DNA from: Buddleja alternifolia
Lineage: Eukaryota; Streptophyta; Magnoliopsida; Lamiales; Scrophulariaceae
Direction: 5' to 3'
DNA length: 64,000 nucleotides
NCBI GenBank assembly: GCA_019426215.1
Contig: CM033405.1
Location: 32,580,199-32,644,198, forward strand
Position numbers and translations under genes: made by a program. This document shows, in pieces, positions 34,292-46,291 of this stretch. The notes under the pieces are model-generated. The model did no database searches and was not told the origin of the DNA. It saw only the letters and a list, made by a program, of their open reading frames with translations. The stretch's first letter is position 1. Every line of letters starts with the position of its first letter.

Positions 34292-34849
34292 ATAGGATTA
34301 TATGTTAGGTCTCGACTTTCGGCAGTCCAAGTTTTAGGGCAATCACAACAGATTATGTATTTGTACCCTTGTAAGAATATTAAACTGAATATTTCATATA
34401 TGTAGTCGTTTCTAAAGTAAAAGCCTCGAGACTCCACGAAGATTAGTTAAACACAAAGATCGTTAACGCTGTTTATTTATATATTATATAAACACCACAA
34501 GAAAAATTAGCATTAATTTTACAAAGATGTGGTCTATTGTAATGTTTGTTATATTTTAAGTTTGAACAACGTTGATTCATTTTCCTTGTTGATATTATGT
34601 AAAAAAGGTGGATTGAATCAAGATTGTTTTTCATCTAAATTTTCAACTTTGGTTGAATTCATATTGCTCAAATTAATTGCTTAATGCTTTTTGACCTATG
34701 ACATTGATGGATTAAAGGAAAAATGGAAGTAGCTAACCTACTAATGAAGACAATTTTCTTGCAAATTTGAGGCGCCTACTTTTATTTGAAGTACGTGAAC
34801 ATTATTTCGTTACTTTACAATACATTTTCTTATGTATTGTATACACATA

Positions 34850-35145
34850 CACAAAGTGACATGGAAACTCAACACATGGCCATGAGTCATTGGATTAATA
34901 TCTTTACAATTCAGCTTAACTAGTGATTCTTAGTGAGTACTCTCACTAAGAATGTATATAAACCCACTCGAACCGCTCAAATCAAGCTGATCCACTCAAA
35001 AACAATCAATTTAAACTTTTTTACATAATAATAGCGGTTTGAAAATACAAAAGTGATATGTAAACTCAACACTCAGCCATGAGTCATTGGATTAATATCT
35101 TAACAATTTGAGCCTAACTAGTGATTCTTAGTGAGTACTCCCACT
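34850..35145 (+). repeat. Direct duplication of about 100 bp
   Basis: GCCATGAGTCATTGGATTAA and AACTAGTGATTCTTAGTGAG occur in the same order in two blocks (about 34850-34945 and 35045-35140). They are separated by about 195 bp start to start and differ at several positions. Confidence 0.8.
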
Positions 35146-35149
35146 ACTC

Positions 35150-36240
35150 CCATGTTCCAATCGATCACACTCCCGATGAATGAGCCTCACTTGTGAGCCC
35201 ATTAAATGGAGGTATGTGATTTTCCAAAACTAACAAGTTTCAGAATAATCAAGTAAGAATATAAATAAATCGAGTTGAGTCTAACAAAAGATTGTTCAAG
35301 CAGGTTTGAATTTTCATCGAAGTTGAAGATTTGTAATTGCATTTTGTTTGATGTTAATCTTCAACTCTTATAGGATAGAAAAATCTTTTTCATTTTTAAT
35401 TTGTTATCTCACATGAACCAAGTTCAAACGAGTAGTTAACGATTAAGTTAAGTTGAGTATCAAGTAACTTGAATTATTTTTTCATGACTTATGTGACCAA
35501 CTATGTCTCCAACTTTAACATAATTTAACTACCTAATGCCCAATTTGGATAATTTGTTTAAGATGATACTTTATTTCAAATTCTATTTTACCTATGCATT
35601 ACATGTATATAAAGAACTTTTAAAGATACAAAGTTGACGTACATGATACACGCTTGTGAGCATAAATGGAATTGAGTAAAATATAAAAAATCTGAAATGC
35701 GTCGTGCACCATAATCACTTTTTTGCATTTGTTACATAATTATAAGAACAATAAGGGGAAAAAAAGTCAATTTTGTATAAGTTAGTCAAAGAATATATCA
35801 CAGTTTGCCCCAAATCTTTGAGAATTTCCATACCTAGCATAAAAAGAGTTCGCATGGTAGTATTTAAGCCACCCGGACTTTCAAAATTGATTGCATCGTG
35901 ACGTTTAGGCCAACTCCATGGATTATTTTCATAATCTCATTATATACATCTATTGATGGAGTATTCGAGAATATCTAATAATTCATAAGATAACTAATTG
36001 TTAATACGACCACAAAAATCATATTTTGCCGATTTATTTCCCTATAAAAATTGCTATTACCGCAAGAAAATTCATATTATTGAACAAAAATTGAGAAATC
36101 TGATATTACAAAAAGATAACAGAGAGACAGTTTTTGAAAGTTTAGATGATCAAGTGTGATTTAGTCTTACTTAAAATTACTCATATGCTCAAAAGTCACT
36201 AATAAAACGTGGATACTTTTTTCTTTCTTTCTTAAATAGT
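35150..36240. other. Intergenic DNA, nothing recognised
   Basis: AT-rich. No gene or element was identified. Confidence 0.5.
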
Positions 36241-36447
36241 GAAGAGAAAGTCATGCCAATACATGTTGACTTAATTGGTAACTAACGAGTCACTTCATGT
36301 CAGGAAATTGTGTGTTCGATTCTCTTTACGAAGTGAGTACCTCTGTAAATAATCTTTGGTCTCGAAAGTATGCCCTAACTCGTGGTAGGTGACCAAGATG
36401 ACCTTAACGCAAACTTTTATGTGCCCAAAAATAAAAGAAGAGAAAGT
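36241..36447 (+). mobile_element. SINE with 11-bp target duplication
   Basis: The body at 36252-36436 has an A-box-like TTGACTTAATTGGTAACT and a B-box GTGTGTTCGATTCTC (about 36309). It ends in an A-rich tail. It is flanked by GAAGAGAAAGT at 36241-36251 and 36437-36447. The layout is tRNA-derived SINE, like the copy at 27.6 kb. Confidence 0.85.
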
Positions 36448-37404
36448 TATAAAATTGATTTTTTTTTTTTGGAAGTCCATAAATTCAAAGTTCAAAAGCC
36501 AAAAAAAAACCTAGTCAAACCTCAAACTTAAATAAGAAAATAGAAGTTGTTAGTTAGCATAGTTGTTTGCTTATGTATACACTACATAAACATGATATAA
36601 TCAAATATCAATGTACATACAATCACTCCATCTCAATAATAAGGACAGGCTGGCAGAGGACCCCCAACCCCAAACCCCAACACCATCATTATCAATTAAT
36701 TAATAACTCAATTTCTCAAAAACAAAATCAAAGACAAAAATAGAAATAAATCCATGAAAATTAAAGAAGGAAAATAAAATTAAAATGAAAAAAGATTGAA
36801 ATAAAAGAGGGAAGAAAGAATGTGTTGTTCATAGAGTGTTCTTTATACCTTTGCCCATTCACTTCCCTTTTTCTTTGCAGCATCTTTTTATTGCTTTTGT
36901 GCTCTTTTTCTCAATCCCATTCTTTACCTTCTTCTTTGTGGGTTTCATCTTTTCTTCTCTTCTATTTCTACCCATTTCTTCTGCTGAAATCAGTTACTTC
37001 TTTCATAGAAGTTTTTGCAAATCTTTCTTAGCATTGATCATTACAGAAGAAAGTTAATCCCTTTAGAGTATTTCATCTTTCAAGATTTTTTTTTTTTATC
37101 TGGGCTTTTCTCTTTATCCCCAATCCTTGTATTTATATTGTAATTTTGGCAAATTCTGTTGTATTATTTTCTGGGTTTTGGTAATCAAGCTTAAAATTTC
37201 AATTTTTGTTCTAAAGATTAAATTTTTTTGTAAAAAAACTGTTCTTTTCCCTTCAAATGGTTTGAAATTAGTGCATTTCTTGATCACAAGTTGTTAGTTT
37301 TTCTGGGTTTTGGCTGATCAAGCTTAAAAACTCAATCTTTATCCAATTCTAGTTCTCAAAGTTGTTAAATTTTTGCAACTTTTGGCTTTTACTTACATCT
37401 CCCA
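36448..37404 (+). promoter_or_regulatory. Upstream region and 5' UTR of CRK gene
   Basis: 36830-37400 is strongly T/CT-rich (for example CTTTTTCTCAATCCCATTC), typical of a plant 5' UTR. It contains upstream ATGs at 36822 and 36836 that open 69- and 73-codon frames. If the transcript starts upstream of these, they could dampen translation. The transcription start is not determinable by eye and no convincing TATA box was assigned. Confidence 0.5.
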
Positions 37405-40400
37405 ATGGGACTTTGTCATGGAAAACCCATTGAAAGCCCACAAAACATTTCTGAATATCCAATAATACCTGATGAAAACAATGAATCTACACTCAATTCA
37501 ACTGGTAAAACACCCAAATTCCCATTTTATAGCCCAAGTCCACTTCCTAGTGCATTCAAGAACTCCCCTGCTAATTCTAGCAGTGTTTCTTCAACTCCTC
37601 TTAGGTTTTTCAAACGCCCATTTCCACCTCCATCACCAGCTAAGCATATAAAAGCATTGCTTGCAAGAAGGCATGGCTCTATAAAGCCTAATGAGGCTAC
37701 TATACCTGAAGGGAGTGAGTGTGAGATTGTTGGGTTAGATAAGAATTTCGGGTTTTCGAAGAATTTCAATAGCCATTATGAACTTGGGGAAGAAGTGGGT
37801 AGGGGGCACTTTGGGTATACTTGTTGTGGTAAAGGAAAGAAAGGGAGCTTGAAAGGGCAGGATGTGGCTGTCAAAGTTATACCAAAATCAAAGGTTGAAT
37901 TAGTTTGCTTTATTGATAGAAGATATATGCTTACTGTGAACAAAGATTATTCATTTCAATAATTTCATTAGTTTCTATAAGTTGGCTTGTTTCGGTTTAT
38001 TGAAGTTTCTGTTTGTTCTTTCATTTTCGGAATTATTGAATTTCTTTATCGTTTCATGTTTTGTTTGTAATGCTTTTTATAGACTTGAAGTTCTTGCAAC
38101 AATTTGTTATCTAGCTTATTTTGCATGTATTGATGATCTTACTTTGTGTATAAGTAGTTTGTGGTCATATGCCGTTATTGCTTAGATGATGTGTACTTAA
38201 ATTGCCGCTTTTATTCATTTCAATAATTTCATTATAAGTCGACTTATTTCATTCTGTTGAAGTTTCTATCTGTTCTTTCGTTCCTAAATATTGAATTTGT
38301 TATGCTTTCATGTCTTGTTTGTTTATAATGCTTTTTATAGACTAGTTATTCCTGCAACAATTTGTTGTCTAACTTTCTTTGTGTATTGATGATCTTACTT
38401 TCTTTGTAGTGTTGTTTATGCCAACTACAATATTGTCGTAAGATTACTTGCGAGAAACTGGAGTTGATGCAGTATCCTAGTTATCATCAATTTCATGTGA
38501 AGAATCTTTGACAAATATACGTGGAATTTTTCATATGAGTGTTGTAACTTACCTTTGTTTCAATAAAATAGACTGAATAAAATGACTAAAGTCAAAAATG
38601 AATATACAAATGAAATGTTTTATATTTTCTGCAGATGACTACAGCAATTGCCATAGAGGACGCCAGACGAGAAGTAAATATACTAAGGGCACTAACTGGA
38701 CATAGGAACTTAGTGCAATTCTATGATGCCTATGAAGATGAAGAAAATGTCTATGTAGTGATGGAGTAAGTTTTAATTTTTGCTAGATTTCTTGTTTTAT
38801 CATCGTTTTAACATCTCTCGTCTCATGTGGCAAAATTATGCCATTTAGTATTAGTTCATATTGATGATAAATTTTAACTTCTTTTTTACGTGGACAATTT
38901 TTCCATTTTCCAGGTTATGTAAAGGAGGAGAACTACTGGATCGTATACTTTCGAGGTACTATAATTGTTTTCCTCAATCTCTAAAACAATTTTTTCATGT
39001 TTCGAGGACAATTAAGTAATTTCCATTTGTTTGCACCAGGGGTGGCAAATACCCCGAAGAAGATGCAAAAATTGTCATGATACAGATTTTAAGCGTGGTT
39101 GCATATTGTCATCTCCAAGGTGTGGTTCACCGTGACCTTAAACCAGAGGTAAAATTACGGATATACCCAAACATGCTTTTCCTCATTCCATGCAACTTCT
39201 TTTGTCTGAATGTTTAGACCATTGATCTGTGTTTGTATGGAAAATATGTTTTTTTATAATGGGGAAGTTTATCTCGGATGTTGGTTTTAATGGTTTTGTA
39301 TTAAGATCGTCTCTTCAGAAATTAATCTAAAGGGAGTTTCCTTTATTTGGTGAACTTAATATATTCTTTTACAGTATAAATGTTCTTGCGAAAAGATTGA
39401 ATAATGCAGTAAAGATTAAAGCTTTAAACGGCTTTAAATTTTCTCGTTATTATTGGTCCTCTGTTTTCGAAATATATTGATTGAACTAATATATCTTATA
39501 GAGAAACCAGTTTGGTCTGCCTGTAGATGGTAAATTAAGTTGCGCTGAAATATTCGTTTTGGTTTTGGGGTCATAAGTATTTTTCGGCCTAAAATTAGCT
39601 GTTCATATGACCAAAATCTACAAAAAGATTATGAGAATACTTTCTCTTATCTTTTTGTGTAGACAACTTTAGAATTTTATATATTTTTTTGACGTGGAAT
39701 ATTTGCATTGTCGCAGAACTTTCTTTTTACTTCAAAAGGTGAGCATTCCCCTTTGAAAGCCATCGACTTCGGACTCTCTGATTATGTAAAGCCAGGTGAA
39801 GTTTATTGCTTATTACTTTTGCTCCATGTTTGGACATTGGATTGTGGTGAAGAAAATGGAAACGGAAAGGCAAATTATATAGAATTAACATACAAATATA
39901 CTATCATATGGTGTGCGGAAAACATTTTCCTTAAATGTTATGTTTCGAACAAGAATTTTTGGGAGGGAAATGAGAAGGAAAAGGAAAAAAAGTTAGACAA
40001 ATAAAGCACAAGGTTACACGATTTGAAGCGAAAAAACTATTTTCTTCAGCGTTTTCCTCACTTAAATCCAAGGAGTCATAAGTAGCCTTAGGCTCTTTGT
40101 TCTTGGATTTTAGTGAGGAAAAATAAAAGAAATTAAGAATGATAAAAGAATAAAGCATAAAGTACTATAAAGTATAAACTGAAGCAGGCATAATATTTTT
40201 TGTTTTCTTTTTCCTCATCAAAATTCAAGAACCAAACATAGCCTTAGTGTTCGTCTCAGGTCAACGGTAGGAAATTGAGTTTAATGAGTAAATAAATATT
40301 TTTGGCAGATGAAAGACTGAATGATATCGTTGGAAGTGCTTACTATGTGGCACCAGAAGTTTTGCATAGATCATACGGAACTGAGGCTGATATGTGGAGT

Positions 40401-42779
40401 ATCGGTGTAATTGCTTATATTCTTCTTTGTGGAAGCCGGCCATTCTGGTCTAGGACAGAGTCCGGAATATTCCGAGCTGTTCTAAAGGCTGACCCGAGCT
40501 TTGAGGAAGACCCGTGGCCTTGTTTGTCTTCTGATGCCATAGATTTTGTGAAAAGATTATTGAACAAGGATTACCGTAAAAGGCTAACGGCAGCTCAGGC
40601 TCTTTGTAAGTAGTTATGACAATACTCACTTCGTCCTAGGTTCATGACTCCTATTTCATTTTCGGAACATCCAATATTAAGAATTCCAAAAACACCCCAC
40701 TTCACTTAATTAACAATAATTTTAAGGGCAATCACGTAAAGGGATAATTCCATGCACACCCCTCACATATTTATTAATTACCATCCCCTGAGATTTTTGC
40801 AAATTATCAAGGGGTGGAATTGTATTTGTTGCTTTCACAGTGATGTGGTATGAAATTATAATATGCTTTTACTGACATGGGATGACATGGGAAGTTATGA
40901 TAATTTCTCAAACTTCCTAGTGTTTTTTGTAATTAGAGTCTTATGCAGTGGTGTCTATGTAATTTTTCGTGTAAAATGCACAAGAATTTTACTTTCTCAA
41001 CTTATCTAAATTACTGTACCGGTTTAAATAGGATACGTAGAAACAGATGAAGGGAAAATTCATTGTCAGAATTATGGTCCAAGCTTTTGTATTTCATAGT
41101 ATATGCACAATAGCTTCGTATTCATTTCTGTCATTATATCTTATTGAAGTCGAATTGAGTTACCCAAAATATGAATATACGGTATTTTGTCTTTTGTAGC
41201 ATGATCTTTTAATCCAATTGTCATGTCCAGGTCATCCGTGGCTGTCTGGGCACCACGATTTGAAAATCCCTCTGGATATGATAACGTATAAGCTTGTAAA
41301 AGCATATATATGTTCGTCGTCTCTCAGAAAGGAAGCTTTAGGGGTATGTATATTTTGGCTCTAGAGATAATTTATTTGTACACATTTTTCTTTCAAAATA
41401 GTGTTGCATAATAAGTATACGTTATCAACATTCTCAACAGGCTCTTGCAAGAACATTGACGATACCACAGTTAGCCTATCTTCGAGAACAGTTCACACTT
41501 TTAGGGCCGAACAAAAGCGGATATATATCCCTACAGAACTTCAAATCGGTTAGCTCTCTCTTTTTTTCTCAGGAAATTTCATGCTACACATTTAGATACT
41601 ACCGAAGGGGTGATTCTGTGGTAGATGGTCCACCATACACTGTTGGATTAGGATGATTGAGGTGTTTTTTTACCATTATACCCCTGCATCCAACGTTATA
41701 TGATTGATGCCAGTCCACCATAGAATTACCCCTACCAAAGTGGATTTATGAGTCGTTTAATATGCATATGATAACATCAGAAAGTGAACGAAAATGAAAT
41801 ACTGACATCATCGTGTGTAGCGGAACGGCTCGTAGCCCTGCTTGGGTATCATCTAACGATCCCATTTTGTGTGCGTGGGTGGATACACCATCTATATCTA
41901 TATGCCATTCTTTGTCGTTTATCTTACATTTTCAATTTAATCACCTTGTTCATAGGCCATGACAAAGAATTTCACTGATGCAATGAAAGATTCACGGGTC
42001 CTGGATTATGTCAATGTGGTAAAACTCCTAACACATTGCTTAATTCCTTCATTCGCATTGAGTAATGAGAACAATGAAATGAGATTTCATGTGTCGTGCA
42101 GGTGAGTTCTCTTCAGTACCGAAAAATGGATTTCAAAGAATTTTGCTCTGCAGCAATAAGTGTACATCAGCTGGAAGGAATGGAAAGCTGGGAGCAGCAC
42201 GCACGCATTGCTTATGAATTTTTCGAGAATAATGGAAACCGGCCCATTATGATAGAGGAACTTGCCTCGGTATGCCTTTCTCTCTCTCTCTCTCTCACTC
42301 ACACACACACACACACAATACAGGACAAAGCTAGTCAAGAGTGGTGTATTGTTTCTCCAAAGCCTAGGTGGGGGCATATATGTGAGGTGTACATTTTGGA
42401 TGTGAGAAAAATCCACTTTTTACTTTTTCTATCTTTTTTTCTCTCTCAACATCACAACCATCCCATTGCTGCAACAAAATATGTTACACGATTGTGTACA
42501 AGGGGATTTGATTTGTCTGTAAATCGTCACAAACTTGATGGGAAGCGAAATGAACCTTATTAAGAAAAAATCTAACACATCGTAGATTCTCATTCTTCGA
42601 GTCGGTTCGAGAAATTTCTGACCTATCTTGTTTCCTATCAGGAGCTCGGCCTTAGTCCATCTGTTCCGGTCCACGTAGTTCTACAGGATTGGATAAGACA
42701 CTCGGATGGGAAGCTCAGCTTCTTGGGATTCGTTAGACTTTTGCATGGAGTTTCATCCCGTTCATTTCAAAAGGCATGA
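37405..42779 (+). CDS. CRK: CDPK-related protein kinase (CRK), 11 exons
   Basis: Reconstructed exons: 37405-37893, 38635-38765, 38914-38955, 39040-39148, 39717-39795, 40309-40605, 41231-41343, 41441-41548, 41956-42018, 42102-42269, 42642-42779. All introns are GT-AG, and phases close to an uninterrupted 578-aa protein, normal CRK length. The N-terminus MGLCHGKP has Gly2 and Cys4 for predicted myristoylation and palmitoylation, hence membrane association. A Pro/Ser-rich variable region runs to about 120. The Ser/Thr kinase domain starts near 125: glycine loop GRGHFG 132-137, Lys157, HRDLKPEN 251-258, DFG 274-276, APE 298-300. The last 190 residues correspond to the CDPK autoinhibitory and calmodulin-like part. 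In CRKs the EF-hands are degenerate, and no canonical DxDxDG loop is visible here ([27 protein letters not shown]). Family members phosphorylate proteins in hormone and stress signalling, usually without direct Ca2+ dependence; the substrate here is unknown. Confidence 0.95.
37950..38410 (+). repeat. Tandem duplication inside CRK intron 1
   Basis: About 200 bp from TTTCAATAATTTCATT (37955) to TATTGATGATCTTACTTT (about 38145) recur from about 38215 to 38405 with roughly 80% similarity. Shared words include GAAGTTTCT.T.TGTTCTTTC, AATGCTTTTTATAGACT and GCAACAATTTGTT. It is a local duplication within the intron. Confidence 0.8.
40741..40970. mobile_element. Palindromic MITE in CRK intron 6
   Basis: It starts GGGATAATTCCATGCACACC and ends GGTGTCTATGTAATTTTTC. 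Internal mirrored words include CCCCTGAGATTTTTGCAAAT against TTTCTCAAACTTCCTAG. It belongs to the same family as 48997-49257 and 51888-52130. Confidence 0.7.
41606..41733. mobile_element. Small MITE in CRK intron 8
   Basis: The ends AGGGGTGATTCTGTGGTAGA and the reverse complement of AGGGGTAATTCTATGGTGGA form a TIR of about 35 bp. The following intron sequence (41.80-41.87 kb, GACATCATCGTGTGTAG) resembles a repeat near 50.97 kb. Confidence 0.7.
42277..42318. repeat. CT/CA microsatellite in CRK intron 10
   Basis: A (TC)n run is followed by (CA)n directly after the exon 10 donor. Confidence 0.9.
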
Positions 42780-42783
42780 TATA

Positions 42784-42954
42784 AGGTCCACCAGGTCCAC
42801 CAGGTCATTCTTAGGAGCTTTGAGGACTTAACAATCCTAGAATAATTACAACCATCCATGGTAGTGGGACCCATGTAACGTCACTATATACGGATGATTG
42901 TAATTATATTTTAACTTGCAATCTCGGACTCCTAAGAATTACTTGGGCCCACCT
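42784..42954. mobile_element. MITE hairpin at start of CRK 3' UTR
   Basis: The left end AGGTCCACC (repeated) then GTCATTCTTAGGAG, and the right end CTCCTAAGAATTAC plus GGGCCCACCT, are mirrored over about 30 bp. The element begins 5 bp after the kinase stop codon, so it probably lies in the 3' UTR. Confidence 0.7.
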
Positions 42955-44120
42955 ATTCATTTACTTGGGTGATTGTAATTGTCGTTGGATCTTCAACGTC
43001 TCGAGAAGATCAACATGTATCCAATCAAGCTCACCCGTAGAAGCATGGATATGTTAAATTTTTGCACAGAAGGGTTGCTGGACATAGAAGCAAGTTATAG
43101 CGGATTGCTGCAAATTCGCTTGATTATGTTTCGTCTCCTTGTAAGTTTTCGTTCTTTCCAGTATCTGCTGAATGAGATGTAGAGGATTGTATAGATGAGA
43201 GTAGATAAGCAAAATGTATCTAGGTCTAGAGAATAGCTCAAAGCTGAAGTCGGTTTCTGTGTCGTTGGTTTATCCCTTGTGGGACTTAGCTACTCAATAA
43301 AATCGTTATTGTGAAGAGTTTTCGATTAACATACTGTGGCTTTCGCCCTTCGTTTGTTAATGTTTGCACTGCTATAATCACACCATTTGTAAATGGTGCA
43401 CTTCACATGAATCGTAGGACATGAACGATTGTGATTGAATTTCCAAATCGGGAACTTTTAAGGATGACCCATTGGCAAAAAGGACAACCACTCATTACAA
43501 AAGGGGTTATGTTGATGGTTTATTACATTTGAGTTGACTCTTGTTATGGATAAGGTATAATAATCAAATTACTGAAATGCCCCTGAACATAATGAAAATC
43601 ACCCTCTACTAGAGGATCAACATGTTTCTCCTACCCAAGCTTTTACCCGACCCAACGATTTAGGATCACAATTGGAGATTAATACCATGTGATCATCGCA
43701 ATGATCCACGTGCCATTCACGGATTGTAGATCATGAAAAATCTCTATAAATACTTCTAAGTTCTAACCAAAGCATTTTAAGGGATTACGTATTTTACTCT
43801 CTAATTCTCCTATTAATCATAGAATACTTTCTTTGTCTCTTATAAATTGAAGTATGTAATGGCTCGAACCTTCAATTAGATACGTAGATTAGCTGGTTAT
43901 ACATCTACGTGTAGTCTTTTCATGTGAATCGTGTCTGACCAATTGCTCTGACGAGGGTCGACCTGTCCACAAAGTCTCGTAAATTATTCGTCTTGATTTT
44001 ATGCAATTTAGTTTTTGTATATTAAATTTAGTTTCGTTTATGAAAGGAAAAAGAAGAAGATATTTTTCAACCCAAATTTGCCCACTGATTATTTAGTTTC
44101 TATAATTTCCATCAAGCAAT
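42955..44120. other. CRK 3' region and intergenic DNA
   Basis: 42980-43320 is of mixed composition and likely CRK 3' UTR. A 67-aa frame at 42979-43182 has no motif. 43510-44030 has LTR-like features (CTCTATAAATACTTC near 43741, then a leader-like stretch), perhaps a relic LTR. No gene was found. Confidence 0.4.
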
Positions 44121-44122
44121 TA

Positions 44123-45055
44123 AGTAAATAGGGTTAATTGCAATTTAGTTCATTGTGAAACCTCGAAAGTATATAAAAACCCTCGTGAGACAACAAAGGG
44201 CAATTTAACTCCCCATATAAAAAATAATGAAGCACACTGCCTCCCTCGACATATTTAACCTACATTCATCAATGCAAAAACTAAAATACCCTTAACTTTT
44301 TAAAAATATTGACCCCTATATTTTTATTTCACTTTTACTTTTTTTTAATTATTCATATTAAACTTTTTAGTTTTATTTTTTATTTCATTTCCTTCCCCAA
44401 CTCGTCATCTTTCCAATATCTTAACCCTAAATGACCTTCATCTTCACCTCCAAATATCAAATTGCCTCCGAGCTCTTCGCCGGAATCCATGGAGTTCCCC
44501 TATGTATGTGCGCCGCACAAGGACCTCATGGTGGAGCTGCTGTCTACCCTTCCCAATTCGCCCCGGTTCTCTCCCGGTGTTCACGGCGGTTCTGTGTGTG
44601 TATATACTCATATACACAAATAAACATTAATTGTGTATATATATAAATATAATAAGTTTAATTGTAAATTTAAATTTATAAAATTATATTTTAATCATGA
44701 AAATTAAGTATATATATGTCAAATTAATTTATATAACAGGATAAATCTGGATCATCCATCCTTATAAAAATGTATGGTTGATATTAATTTGATTAAATAA
44801 GCTATATGTATTTAATCTTAATTGTTGATCTCTATCAATTAGACCCTATGGTTATTAAACAAGGGTAAAATGGTCTTATTAAGGCAAAAATGTCATAACC
44901 ACTCTCAAAATCACAAGTAGCCCGCGTGGGGAGTTAAATTGTTTCATTTTGTTTTTTTTCAGGAGTTAAATTACCTTTGTTGTTTTGGAGGGGGAGGGGG
45001 AGGGGGCACCAAAATTTCACATGGAGCTGAATTGCAATTAACTTTTTAGTAAATA
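44123..45055. mobile_element. TIR element carrying a gene fragment (Pack-type)
   Basis: The ends are GGGTTAATTGCAATTTAGTT (44131) and the reverse complement of AGTTAATTGCAATTCAGCTC (to about 45047). Mirrored GGCAATTTAACTCC/GGAGTTAAATTACC lies further in. Flanks are AGTAAATA at 44123-44130 and 45048-45055, a perfect 8-bp duplication (9/10 over TAAGTAAATA / TTAGTAAATA). The interior has a GC-rich exon-like patch at 44400-44600 in otherwise AT-rich DNA. The 8-10-bp duplication fits a hAT or MULE mechanism. Confidence 0.7.
44480..44552 (+). pseudogene. Captured fragment resembling red chlorophyll catabolite reductase
   Basis: From ATG 44489 the frame reads MEFPYVCAPHKDLMVELLST, which resembles the start of the mature domain of plant red chlorophyll catabolite reductase (RCCR/ACD2). 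The resemblance stops after about 22 residues, at TLPNSP. The recognition is from memory of the family. The fragment is too short to function and is presumably carried by the TIR element. Confidence 0.5.
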
Positions 45056-45936
45056 TTATGCACATGGTTGATAAAATGAACAAATCTATTCGATATCGGG
45101 CTTGAAATTATTCGATAAAAGCTTATTTGAGTAAATATTATGAAGTACGAAATGGCTCACATGGATGATAAATGCAGTTTTCGTCCCTGAAGTTGTACAA
45201 ATCTATTCGATATCGGGCTTGAAATTATTCGATAAAAGCTTATTTGTCCATTTTTAACGAATCTTATATGGTTAGAAGTTTGGTCCCAAAATCATTAATT
45301 TTTTCGAATTTGTGCGGTTCGGGTAATAACATTTCAAATCAAGTCGTTGAGACGATTTTATATATGGTTGAGAAGTTTGAAACGAAATCCGTTAGTTCTA
45401 ACGGTAAATTGACGGCAGGGACCACATTTGTTCGAAATTTGTAAGTTGAACCAAGGCCTATGAGGGACCTTGGCTTCAACCAGGGACAGTGATATAAGGC
45501 TGTCATCGGAATAATTTGGGGTCGATGCTGGAGCTCCTATGATTGATTCCCAATGTTGTCAAAATAATGTTTGGCCAGCAACAGGCACGCACCGCCAGCG
45601 GGGATTAATTGAGGTGCGGAAAAAGCTGACACGAACACCCCGTGAGTAAATAAAAAAAATGAAAAAAATACGTAATGGCTCAACCTCCAAGCAAATATGT
45701 AAATTAACATTTCAAATCAAAGTTGAACAACCTTTTATATATTGTAAAGTTCTGTTCAAATTCGGCTCGTTTAGTAAAAAGAATACTGTAAAAAAATTAA
45801 GTTAGTGTAAAGTTCTCGACTCCCCTAATAATAAAACAAAAAAAAAAAAAAAAAAGAAACCAAGGTCAATCTCCACTCCCCACTCGAATCTTTGCATATA
45901 TTAATCATATAATACAGGAAAAAAATTTCAAACCCA
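45056..45936. other. Intergenic DNA upstream of O-fucosyltransferase gene
   Basis: ATTCGATATCGGGCTTGAAA plus TTATTCGATAAAAGC occurs twice (about 45090 and 45200). 45170-45480 resembles a decayed MITE (TTTTCGTCCCTGAAG to ATGAGGGACC). A poly(A) run lies at 45837-45855. The proximal promoter must lie in the last few hundred bases; no clear TATA box was assigned. Confidence 0.45.
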
Positions 45937-46256
45937 ATGGCGATCCAAAAAACCCACCAGAAATCGAAATCAACAAAGCCCAGATCGCCACTCCTTATTC
46001 TCATAGCTTCCATAGTATGCATTGCTTTTCTGTATCTAGCTATATCTATAGTTTCCACAAATGGGTTCTCTTCTTCCACTCCAGAAAGACTACAAAACAT
46101 TGTAAATAACCCCAATAATCGCCGCAATGTGCATGGAAAGTACTTGTATTGGGGTAGTAGAATTGACTGTCCTGGAAAGCACTGTGATTCTTGTGAGGGT
46201 TTGGGCCATCAAGAATCCAGCCTTAGGTGTGCACTTGAAGAAGCCTTGTATCTTGG

Positions 46257-46291
<35 letters not shown>

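Noticed and set aside
36822..37057. Two overlapping 69-73-aa frames upstream of CRK
   Set aside because: Composition is that of a CT-rich 5' UTR; at most they are upstream ORFs, not separate genes.
39708..40004. 98-aa frame as a separate gene
   Set aside because: It is CRK exon 5 (39717-39795) read through into the intron.
42096..42563. 155-aa frame as a separate gene
   Set aside because: CRK exon 10 plus read-through into a CT/CA microsatellite intron.
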